Source: CAYMOV01 sp964392085 (GTDB lineage: Bacteria; Oederibacteriota; Muellerivitia; Muellerivitales; Muellerivitaceae). From it: a stretch of 5,451 nt of DNA. Of the stretch, positions 1 through 5,451 are shown one piece after another. The translations under genes and the position numbers were made by a program. A model generated the notes under the pieces. It was not told the DNA's origin, ran no database searches, and saw nothing but the letters and a program-made list of their open reading frames with translations. How positions within the stretch are numbered: position 1 is the stretch's first letter; each line of letters opens with the position of its first letter. Where the stretch lies: NCBI GenBank assembly GCA_964392085.1, contig CAYMOV010000164.1, positions 1 to 5,451 of the forward strand. The letters run 5' to 3'.

Positions 1-1535
1 GGGCAGACATAGCGGAGGTAGTACCAGCTCGAGTCCACGAAGGTGTCCATGGTGTCGGTTTCGCGCTTCGCCGCCCCGCCGCACTTCGGGCAGGGGGTGT
101 TCACGAAGCTTGGGACGGACTTGAGGGGTGATTCCCCGGTGGGCTTAAATTCCACGTCGCGGGGAAGTTTGACCGGCAGGTCCTTCTCGGGCACGGGCAC
201 CCAACCGCAGGCGGGGCAGTTCACCATGGGGATCGGGGCGCCCCAATAGCGCTGGCGGGAAATCAGCCAGTCGCGCAGGCGGAAGGTGACCGTGGGCTTG
301 CCTAATTTCCTCTCGGACAGCCAGTCGGCGATCTTCGTCTTGGAAGCCGCGAGATCAAGGTTGTCCAGGAAACCGGAGTTCACGTGGAGTCCGTCCTCCG
401 TGAAGGCCTCGGTGAGTGGCTCGTCGGGTTGGGTGCCGGGTTTCAGGAGCACTTTGACCACGGGAAGGTTGTACTGTTTGGCGAAGGCGAAGTCCCTGGT
501 GTCGTGGGCGGGCACCGCCATGATGGCGCCCGTGCCGTAGCCCATGAGGACGTAGTTGGCCAGGAAGATGGGGATGGCTTGGCCGTTCACCGGGTTGACC
601 GCGCGGCGTCCCGTGTCGAACCCCAGCTTGGCGCCGGCTTCCCCCTGGCGGTCCAGGTTGCTCTGCTTGCGGGCGGCCTCGGTGAAGTCCTTGGCGCCCT
701 TTTCCTTGGGTGAGCCCTTCATCAGGGCCGGGACCAGCGGGTGCTCCGGAGCCAGCACCATATAGGTGGCGCCGAAAAGCGTATCGGGCCTCGTGGTGAA
801 CACCGTGATCGTCTCGCCCGACCCTTCAACCTTGAAATCGACCTCGGCGCCCTCGCTCCGTCCGATCCAATTGCGCTGCATGGTCTTGACCCGGTCGGGC
901 CAATGCTCCAGCCGGTCCAGGTCCTTCAGGAGCCGGTCGGCGTAATCGGTGATCTTGAAGAACCATTGTTCCAGGTCCTTCTGTTCCACCAGGGTGTCGC
1001 AGCGCTCGCAGGCGCCGTCGGTCACCTGCTCGTTGGCCAGCACCGTCATGCAGGAAGGGCACCAGTTCACGTTGGCTTTTTTTCGGTAGGCCAAGTCCTT
1101 CTCGTAGAGCTTCAGGAAGATCCATTGGGTCCAGCGGTAGTACTCGGGCAGGCAGGACACGACTTCCTTGTCCCAGTCGTAGCCCATGCCCCATTCGGCG
1201 AACTGGCCGTGCATGCGCTCGATGTTCTTGAGGGTCCAGTCCTCAGGGTGGATGCCGCGCTTGATGGCGGTGTTCTCGGCGGGAAGGCCGAAGGCGTCGA
1301 ACCCCATGGGGTTCAGGACGTTGAACCCCTGGGCCTTGAAGTAGCGGAACACCGCGTCGCCGATGAGGTAACAGCGGCCGTGGCCCGCGTGGAGGAAGTC
1401 CCCGGAGGGATAGGGGAACATGACCAGGGTGTAATGCTTCTTGCCGGACTTGGACAGGTCGCAGGAAAACAATCCGCGGTCCTTCCAGTTTTTCTTCCAG
1501 CGAGCCTCAATGTCGGTGAAGTTGTAGGTTTCCAT
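1..1535 (-). CDS. leuS: Leucyl-tRNA synthetase, N-terminal 511 codons (3' end beyond window)
   Basis: This cytoplasmic class I aminoacyl-tRNA synthetase charges tRNA-Leu with leucine using ATP. The frame is open from ATG 1535 to the window edge with no stop. Visible landmarks: the MFPYPSG segment followed by the class I signature HAGH at residues 49-52; DAFGLPAE near 80-87; a zinc-knuckle cysteine quartet (C159, C162, C176, C179); the CP1 editing domain with TTRPDT at 247-252 and GTGAIMAVPAHD at 334-345, which include the threonine-rich region and the editing aspartate (D345) known from this family; then RDWLISRQRYWG near 421-432, a second cysteine set (C440, C443, C482, C485) and DSSWYYLRY near 501-509. 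The KMSKS loop, leucine-specific region and anticodon-binding domain lie outside the window, since bacterial LeuRS is usually about 800-880 residues. The start is chosen because METYNF.. matches the family N-terminus. The upstream Shine-Dalgarno is weak (GGGA about 8 nt away). No lesion is seen. Confidence 0.97.
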   Translation of the reverse strand, partial: METYNFTDIEARWKKNWKDRGLFSCDLSKSGKKHYTLVMFPYPSGDFLHAGHGRCYLIGDAVFRYFKAQGFNVLNPMGFDAFGLPAENTAIKRGIHPEDWTLKNIERMHGQFAEWGMGYDWDKEVVSCLPEYYRWTQWIFLKLYEKDLAYRKKANVNWCPSCMTVLANEQVTDGACERCDTLVEQKDLEQWFFKITDYADRLLKDLDRLEHWPDRVKTMQRNWIGRSEGAEVDFKVEGSGETITVFTTRPDTLFGATYMVLAPEHPLVPALMKGSPKEKGAKDFTEAARKQSNLDRQGEAGAKLGFDTGRRAVNPVNGQAIPIFLANYVLMGYGTGAIMAVPAHDTRDFAFAKQYNLPVVKVLLKPGTQPDEPLTEAFTEDGLHVNSGFLDNLDLAASKTKIADWLSERKLGKPTVTFRLRDWLISRQRYWGAPIPMVNCPACGWVPVPEKDLPVKLPRDVEFKPTGESPLKSVPSFVNTPCPKCGGAAKRETDTMDTFVDSSWYYLRYVC

Positions 1536-1565
1536 GTTGATCCCGGGGGTGGTTTGGAGGGACAG

Positions 1566-1571
1566 ATTATA
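1566..1571 (-). promoter_or_regulatory. Candidate -10 box for leuS
   Basis: The minus strand reads TATAAT, a perfect sigma-70-type -10 hexamer, 30 bases upstream of the leuS ATG. It would place transcription start near 1558-1560, with a leader of about 23-25 nt. No good -35 hexamer sits at 16-18 bp spacing: the best available position lies in the heptamer repeat and reads TAACGG. The promoter is therefore either -35-weak, activator-dependent or coincidental. It is inferred from sequence only. Confidence 0.45.
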
Positions 1572-1582
1572 ACGGAAAGTGC

Positions 1583-1610
1583 CGTTGGCCGTTAGCCGTT
1601 GGCCGTTAGC
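1583..1610. repeat. Heptanucleotide tandem repeat, left arm of an inverted pair
   Basis: There are four consecutive 7-mers of consensus CGTTRGC on the plus strand, strictly alternating CGTTGGC and CGTTAGC with no mismatch. Its reverse complement recurs, with changes, at 1694-1721, so the two arrays form an inverted repeat separated by 83 bp. The array lies between the RDD-like gene and leuS and covers the position where the -35 element of leuS would fall. I do not recognise it as a named repeat family. Confidence 0.85.
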
Positions 1611-1633
1611 TAATAAACATGAAAGGGTCGACC

Positions 1634-1662
1634 CCTTGAACCCTCATCGATCGAATTCAAGG
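1634..1662. repeat. Small inverted repeat inside the heptamer-bounded spacer
   Basis: CCTTGAA at 1634-1640 and TTCAAGG at 1656-1662 form a perfect 7-bp inverted repeat with a 15-nt loop. It directly adjoins the 10-bp palindrome GGGTCGACCC at 1625-1634. Neither has a U-tract after it on the transcribed minus strand, so an intrinsic terminator is not supported. It could be an internal helix of the larger element or chance. Confidence 0.35.
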
Positions 1663-1693
1663 TTTTCTTGGTTTGGATTGTGATCGGCTTGTG

Positions 1694-1721
1694 GCCAGCG
1701 GCAAACGGCTAGCGGCCAACG
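1694..1721. repeat. Heptanucleotide tandem repeat, right arm (degenerate, inverted)
   Basis: Four consecutive 7-mers (GCCAGCG, GCAAACG, GCTAGCG, GCCAACG) match the reverse complement of the array at 1583-1610 at 24 of 28 positions. In RNA transcribed from the minus strand, one of the four differences would be a G-U pair. This arm starts 7 nt after the stop codon of the RDD-like gene. A read-through transcript could thus fold into a long imperfect hairpin right behind the stop. There is no following U-tract, so a 3'-end-stabilising or REP-like role is more plausible than a classical terminator. Confidence 0.8.
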
Positions 1722-1728
1722 GCGCCGT

Positions 1729-2460
1729 TCATTGCACCAGGTACTTCCTCGAAAGCCCCGTCCCGACGGCCAGGACCAGGCTCCAAGCGGCGAAAAACAG
1801 GAGGGCGGAAGCCACGAGGCCCGGCTCGATCTTGGCGGCTTTCCCGGCCCAGGGCCAGAGGACTTCCTTACCCGGAAGGATCTCCAGCCATTTGGCGGCG
1901 CTGACGAAGTGATCCAACAGCAATCCGGCGTGGACGATGGGGACGGCCCAGCGGGCGTTCCGGGAACCGCTGAGCAATGAGGCCGCGCAGAGGAACAGGA
2001 GGATGCCGAACCCGCCATAATAAAGGAAGGAAGTGGGTTCCTTCAGGACGGTTCCCCAGGAGGCCGCCTGGTCGAGGACGGTCCAAAGGGAGAGCACGGC
2101 CAGCGCGAGGGAGATTTCCACGACGCCGGCCGCCATCAGGAAGGCGTTGAGCTTCAGCTTTGGGTTCACGACCTTGATGTCGGCCACCACTTGGTTCGAG
2201 GTGGACATCAGGTACCGGACGCCAAGGGTCGCCTCCCCAAGGGTGGGTTTGAGGTTTCCCCGGCAGAAAACCGCCTGGATGAAATAGATCGCGATGAAGA
2301 CGAAGAACCACTCGTCGTGGGCCTGGAACGCGTGGCAGGAAACCCAGGCGAGGAACGCGCTGAACAGCATGTCGAGGTAGGACGCGCCGAACCGGCGCCA
2401 GGCCGTGGGCCTGCGGGCGGGGGGACGGGCGGGGGCGGCGGCTTGGCCGACGGTGCTCAT
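1729..2460 (-). CDS. RDD-like multi-pass membrane protein (243 aa)
   Basis: This predicted inner-membrane protein has unknown substrate. After a proline/alanine/arginine-rich N-terminal tail (residues 1-20), RRFGASYLD at 22-30 resembles the opening of RDD-domain proteins (arginine, then an aspartate at the start of helix 1). PTLGEATLGVRYL at 72-84 resembles the family's conserved TLGK..LGLRV loop, with E76 where lysine is common. Hydrophobic segments lie near 31-46, 51-66, 105-127, 145-164 and 218-238. That is more than the three helices of a minimal RDD domain, so the C-terminal half is an extension I do not recognise. The ATG overlaps the TGA of the upstream acetyltransferase gene (ATGA), and no Shine-Dalgarno is visible, which argues for translational coupling. 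RDD assignment rests on motif resemblance; the membrane nature is secure. Confidence 0.8.
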   Translation of the reverse strand: MSTVGQAAAPARPPARRPTAWRRFGASYLDMLFSAFLAWVSCHAFQAHDEWFFVFIAIYFIQAVFCRGNLKPTLGEATLGVRYLMSTSNQVVADIKVVNPKLKLNAFLMAAGVVEISLALAVLSLWTVLDQAASWGTVLKEPTSFLYYGGFGILLFLCAASLLSGSRNARWAVPIVHAGLLLDHFVSAAKWLEILPGKEVLWPWAGKAAKIEPGLVASALLFFAAWSLVLAVGTGLSRKYLVQ

Positions 2461-2930
2461 GGGGCGGGAAACGTCTTGAGCACCGCGACCTCGTCACAGT
2501 CGCTGAACTTGGCGCAATGGACGCAATCGCCCCAGATCTTCTGGGGCAGGGTCATCTTCTCCACGGCCTCGAAACCCATCTTTTTGAAGAATCCCGTCTG
2601 GTAGGTCAAGGCGAAGACGCGGGTCAACCCGAGGGACTTGGCGTCCGCCAGGCAGGCCTCCACCAATTTGCGGCCGACGCCCTTCCCCTTCAGGTTTTCC
2701 AAAACGGCCAGGGAGCGGATCTCGGCCAAGTCCTCGGCTACGGGATGGAGGCCCACCACCCCGACCAGTTCACCCTTCGGACCGAGGGCCACATGGAAGT
2801 CGCGGCTCCGTTCCAGCACCTGGGAATAGGACCGGGGCAGCATCTCGCCCTTGGCCGAGTAATGGCCGATGAGGCCCAGGATGGCCCGGGTGTCGGAGGG
2901 CTTAGCTGGTCGGGTGGTGAGGTCGCTCAT
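2457..2930 (-). CDS. argA: GNAT N-acetyltransferase, short ArgA type (probable N-acetylglutamate synthase)
   Basis: This cytoplasmic GNAT-fold enzyme probably acetylates glutamate from acetyl-CoA, the first step of arginine synthesis. From the ATG at 2930 it is 157 residues, the usual size of the stand-alone ArgA-type (COG1246-like) acetyltransferases that lack the amino-acid kinase domain. Seen: TTRPAKPSD at 5-13 (beta 1); LPRSYSQVLERSRDF at 31-45; EDLAEIRSLAV at 66-76; the acetyl-CoA pyrophosphate loop KGKGVGRK at 81-88; FALTYQTGFFKKMGF at 106-120; and the C-terminal DCVHCAKFSDCDEVAV at 135-150, typical of this subgroup, with cysteines 136, 139 and 145. The frame also offers ATG at 2942 and TTG at 2969. 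None has a convincing Shine-Dalgarno, and 2930 is preferred because the fold begins immediately after it. It overlaps the membrane protein gene downstream. Substrate is inferred from family resemblance; another small amine substrate is possible. Confidence 0.85.
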   Translation of the reverse strand: MSDLTTRPAKPSDTRAILGLIGHYSAKGEMLPRSYSQVLERSRDFHVALGPKGELVGVVGLHPVAEDLAEIRSLAVLENLKGKGVGRKLVEACLADAKSLGLTRVFALTYQTGFFKKMGFEAVEKMTLPQKIWGDCVHCAKFSDCDEVAVLKTFPAP

Positions 2931-2984
2931 GACGGCGGGCATGCTAACACGGGGATTTGGGACATTCAAACGTCCGTGAGGGCC

Positions 2985-3385
2985 CTATTCCACAATCATC
3001 AAGTTGGAGAACATATAAAAGGCTAAAGAAGGGGTGATGACCACGATATTGAACATGAACCACATCTTTAACAGCGCGGCCCTTTCTTCGTAATAGGGCA
3101 ATTGGAGCATCGCTTTGGAGGGTAGATGATACTCGGCAAGGGGACCAACGCCGCCATGTATTTATAGAGTCTCAATGTTTCATGTTGTAGGTCCTGATAA
3201 GCCTGCCAATCCTGAATGCCGTCAGGGATGTTACCCAAGCCGAATCAGTGGGGCATGGCACCACAAAATACGAACCCACAAACCAGGGTTGTGGTGAAAC
3301 AAGGGAGTAATGCTTTCTTGTCCCGTGTTACCTTCGCGATGGGTGCTTGACGTTTGAAATGCATGTTCTTCAGGAATTCATACAT
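2985..3385 (-). pseudogene. Broken gene for a small two-helix membrane protein
   Basis: On the minus strand ATG 3385 opens a frame that reads 46 codons, meets TGA at 3247-3245 and continues in the same frame as plausible coding sequence (FGLGNIPDGIQDWQAYQ..). It must then shift frame near 3140-3143, after which the sequence continues as AEYHLPSKAMLQLPYYEE.. to TAG at 2985. One extra C in the CCCC tract (GGGG on the plus strand at 3140-3143) would join the frames as LVPLAEYHLPSK, giving 402 nt and 133 residues. The reconstructed product has hydrophobic helices near residues 26-45 (ALLPCFTTTLVCGFVF..) and near the C-terminus (MWFMFNIVVITPSLAFYMF). An AGGT Shine-Dalgarno-like motif precedes the ATG. 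I do not recognise the family. Two independent lesions favour a pseudogene over a sequencing error, though the homopolymer lesion alone could be an error. Confidence 0.6.
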
Positions 3386-3607
3386 GGATTACCTAATATT
3401 GATAATCAGAGGATCAAAAGTTTTGTTTTAAAAGATTGCTAGGCTGAGTTTGGGGTAGAGGAGAAATAACATTGGTATAAAAGAGGACCAGGGAGGTGTC
3501 CGTCTCAGCCGAAAACAAGTTTATCGGGTTCTATAAATACCAATGGGAGTATTGTATCGATGAAAAACATCCATGAAATCTATACTAATTATTTACACGA
3601 TTCACCC
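3386..3607. other. AT-rich intergenic stretch with no recognisable gene
   Basis: The 240 bases at 3361-3600 contain 86 G+C by hand count (36%), far below the flanking genes. All three minus frames are closed by stops within short distances, and no convincing promoter or terminator was found. The stretch contains two interleaved perfect inverted repeats: GGCTGAG 3442-3448 with CTCAGCC 3504-3510, and CATTGGTAT 3470-3478 with ATACCAATG 3537-3545. It probably carries the 5' leader of the broken gene downstream. Confidence 0.5.
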
Positions 3608-5451
3608 TTAGGGTGGCGGTGATGCGGGATTATAAGCGGGTCGGGAAACCGCACTCCAAGGAATCAGACCTTTATAAATGAGGGTGTGAGCCAGCAACCG
3701 ACCGAAGAAAAGATGTCCGTCCATGTTGTTGTGGGAATTGCCGCCAAACTCGGTCATGGGATAAAACGATATTTTCAAGCTCGTCATTTCGGGGCTGAGG
3801 TCCAGGAAGGGGATGGTGAAGCGCTGGGTCAAGTCCTGCCAAAATTCCCCCTCGACCGAACTGGGTTCAAAGTATCCGGTGGGTGTGAAGCAGAATATAA
3901 ACCGCACCGGTTCGCCTGAGGATGTCTTCATGGTCGATAGTTTTCGGTTCAGGAGGTCCAAGGGTTTCCCGTACAGCCGTAACAATCCCTCGTGGGTTTC
4001 GGGTTTCAGGATCAATTTATCGTCAAAGACGAGGTTGTTGTCGACCTGGCGCACCCAATGCCGGGATTTACACAGGTTATAAAAGTCCCTAGGTTCCCCT
4101 TCGGGGATCCTTTTGGACGGGGCCTTCATCAGGTATTCGGGGTCGTCTGCCGCCGCAGGGACGCCCTCCGCCGTGAGAGGCCGTTCGAAATAGACTTTGA
4201 AGGGGTTAAAGTTGTTTGGATTCGGCGGTAGGAGGAAAAGGACGAGGTCGATGTCGTTCTTCTGGACGGCTTCGGGGACCTCATACAGGGGCCATAGGAA
4301 CAGGGGGAGGGACGCGGAGTGGGCCAGGTTCAGGACTTCGAAGTCCAGGGGCGCGTCTTCCAGGGCCGCCAGCTGGTTGAGTTCCACTTCCATCCGTTTG
4401 GACATCCCGATCTGGCGCGGATAACGGTCCCGGTTTTTGACGTTGAAATCGGCGTCGAAGGAGTAACCGACCACCATGCAGGAACGGGAGTCCCCCACCA
4501 AAAGGATCCGGTAGGTCCCGGGCGGTTTTTTAAGGGGATATTCAAAATCGTTCAACCCATTGGAGCCGCGGTAATCCCCCCCGGCATCCGCATTGCCGGT
4601 CAGGTCGCGGAAGGACGTGATGATGTTATTGCCCGGGTTGGCTAGGAAGAACTTGCGGGGGGACGAGGGGTCCGGGATGAACCCAACCGGATCCTTGGGC
4701 TTCATACGGGTAAAGGACGGCAGGTAACCGCTGGGATCAGGGAGCCGGTCGCCCCAAACTGAGACGAAGGTCACGGGTTCCAGGTTGGGAAGAAGGCGCA
4801 TCAGGGGAGACTTGAGATTGTTCTGGAGGCAATAAAGCTCGGCGCCGCTGACCGCCAAGGCCAAAACGTTGCCGGGGGTGGTGGCCACCGGCACCAGTTC
4901 GGGAGCTCCATCCACCTTCCAGTCCAACCGGTCGACCTGGGGGTCGTCGCGGTCGGCGATATAGAGGGAATCCCCGACCCTGCAAAGGGCTCCCGGGTGG
5001 GTCAGTCCCGCCCGGCCGTTTAGAACGTAAGACACCTGGCCGGTCTTCAGGTCGAGCCTCTTGAGTGTTGTTAGTTCGGGTTGGGTGAAGAAAAGGGAAT
5101 CGGCCTTGGGGAGGTAGGCCATATCCCGGATGCCGGCCATGGAGATTTGGCTGGCGGGGCCTTCGCCAAAGGTGGTGGGGGCGCTTCCACCGAGGGTGGT
5201 GACGGTCCCCGACTTCAAATCCACGAGGCGCAACAAACCGTTGCCGAAATCGTTGACCACTAGGCGGTCATCCGTGAGGACGACCAATCCCCGGGGGGCG
5301 TTAAAGGCGGCGTGGGCCAGGTCCCCATTTTGGACCCCGGGGAGGTCATGCCCAGTGAGCGTGGTGACGGCGTTGTCCCGGTTGAGGAAAACGACCCGGA
5401 TGCGGTTATTCGCTGAATCCGCGACGAAAAGACTTTTCCCGTCCTGGCTCA
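3608..5451 (-). CDS. NHL-repeat beta-propeller fused to an SGNH/GDSL-hydrolase-like domain (5' end beyond window)
   Basis: The frame is open from the window edge to TAA at 3610-3608, giving 613 visible residues; numbering here starts at AGC 5449-5447. The TTG at 5287 is only an internal leucine codon. The N-terminal half shows NHL-type blades: GKSLFVADSANNRIRVV near 4-20, then NAPRGLVVLTDDRLVVND (49-66), GIRDMAYL..LFFTQ..LKRLDLKTGQ, and HPGALCRVGDSLYIADRDD (151-169). From about 255 the sequence follows SGNH-hydrolase-type proteins: FIPDP.., then GLNDFEYPLKKPPGTYRIL leading into the nucleophile block GDSRS (319-323), and near the end NNMDGHLFFGRLLA (574-587), where D577 and H579 could be the catalytic Asp/His. 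Blocks II and III are atypical (NLAHSA and PPNPNN instead of the glycine and GxND forms). The whole signal or anchor region lies outside the window, so export is only presumed. Likely roles are an esterase or acyltransferase-like envelope enzyme with a propeller for ligand or protein binding; the substrate is unknown. Confidence 0.8.
   Translation of the reverse strand, partial: SQDGKSLFVADSANNRIRVVFLNRDNAVTTLTGHDLPGVQNGDLAHAAFNAPRGLVVLTDDRLVVNDFGNGLLRLVDLKSGTVTTLGGSAPTTFGEGPASQISMAGIRDMAYLPKADSLFFTQPELTTLKRLDLKTGQVSYVLNGRAGLTHPGALCRVGDSLYIADRDDPQVDRLDWKVDGAPELVPVATTPGNVLALAVSGAELYCLQNNLKSPLMRLLPNLEPVTFVSVWGDRLPDPSGYLPSFTRMKPKDPVGFIPDPSSPRKFFLANPGNNIITSFRDLTGNADAGGDYRGSNGLNDFEYPLKKPPGTYRILLVGDSRSCMVVGYSFDADFNVKNRDRYPRQIGMSKRMEVELNQLAALEDAPLDFEVLNLAHSASLPLFLWPLYEVPEAVQKNDIDLVLFLLPPNPNNFNPFKVYFERPLTAEGVPAAADDPEYLMKAPSKRIPEGEPRDFYNLCKSRHWVRQVDNNLVFDDKLILKPETHEGLLRLYGKPLDLLNRKLSTMKTSSGEPVRFIFCFTPTGYFEPSSVEGEFWQDLTQRFTIPFLDLSPEMTSLKISFYPMTEFGGNSHNNMDGHLFFGRLLAHTLIYKGLIPWSAVSRPAYNPASPPP

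Noticed and set aside
741..1595. Long plus-strand open frame (284 codons)
   Set aside because: It is the antisense shadow of leuS, which is unmistakable on the minus strand, and its sequence is low-complexity and matches no family.
1625..1662. Spacer hairpins considered as a T-box or attenuator for leuS
   Set aside because: They lie upstream of the candidate leuS -10 box, and no T-box consensus, specifier loop or terminator U-tract is visible.
1868..2497. Minus-strand open frame of 209 codons, rich in R, P and H
   Set aside because: It is an alternate-frame shadow of the RDD-like gene. The composition is typical of out-of-frame GC-rich DNA, whereas the 243-codon frame has clear transmembrane segments.
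2517..3026. Plus-strand open frame of 169 codons
   Set aside because: It lies antisense to the acetyltransferase gene and runs into the broken gene. It has no family resemblance.
3245..3247. In-frame TGA considered as a recoded codon (Trp, Gly or selenocysteine)
   Set aside because: TGA ends both the acetyltransferase and RDD-like genes in this window, so there is no general reassignment. No selenocysteine-insertion hairpin was recognised after it, and the same gene carries a frameshift.
3604..3616. Palindrome CACCCTTAGGGTG at the end of the propeller gene, considered as a terminator
   Set aside because: The stem is only 5 bp, includes the stop codon itself and is not followed by a U-tract.
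3560..3622. Tiny plus-strand frame (20 codons, MKNIHEIYTNYL..) with GGGAG about 10 nt upstream
   Set aside because: It is very short, runs into the 3' end of the propeller gene on the opposite strand, and has no supporting homology or conservation visible here.

Overview
The window comes from a bacterial chromosome. It is GC-rich in its coding parts: one 60-base sample inside the large gene at 5161-5220 counts to 65% GC. All recognisable genes lie on the minus strand. I cannot assign a species. The gene content (bacterial-type leucyl-tRNA synthetase, a short ArgA-like acetyltransferase, and an NHL propeller joined to an SGNH-hydrolase-like domain) would fit an environmental or uncultivated Gram-negative-type lineage, but that is only inference.

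In the direction of transcription (high to low coordinates), the window opens inside a large protein (5451-3608; its N-terminus lies outside). It combines NHL-type beta-propeller blades with a C-terminal SGNH/GDSL-hydrolase-like domain. A non-coding AT-rich stretch follows (3607-3386; 36% GC counted over 3361-3600). After it comes a broken gene for a small two-helix membrane protein (3385-2985), which carries an in-frame TGA and a one-base frameshift at a C tract. Next are a short ArgA-type GNAT acetyltransferase (2930-2457) and, overlapping it by 4 nt in an ATGA junction, an RDD-like multi-pass membrane protein (2460-1729). A 193-bp intergenic stretch holds an inverted pair of heptanucleotide tandem repeats and a consensus TATAAT box. 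The window ends in the first 511 codons of leuS (1535 to beyond base 1), which include the class I HxGH motif, the zinc-binding cysteines and the complete CP1 editing region.

Functionally this is housekeeping (leuS, and probably the first step of arginine synthesis) beside poorly characterised envelope proteins. The acetyltransferase and membrane protein are almost certainly translationally coupled. leuS may have its own promoter, whose -35 region lies inside the repeat. No mobile element, CRISPR array, rRNA or tRNA was seen. The items most worth a second look are the propeller/SGNH fusion with atypical SGNH blocks, the paired heptamer repeat next to the leuS promoter, and the decayed gene in the AT-rich island.
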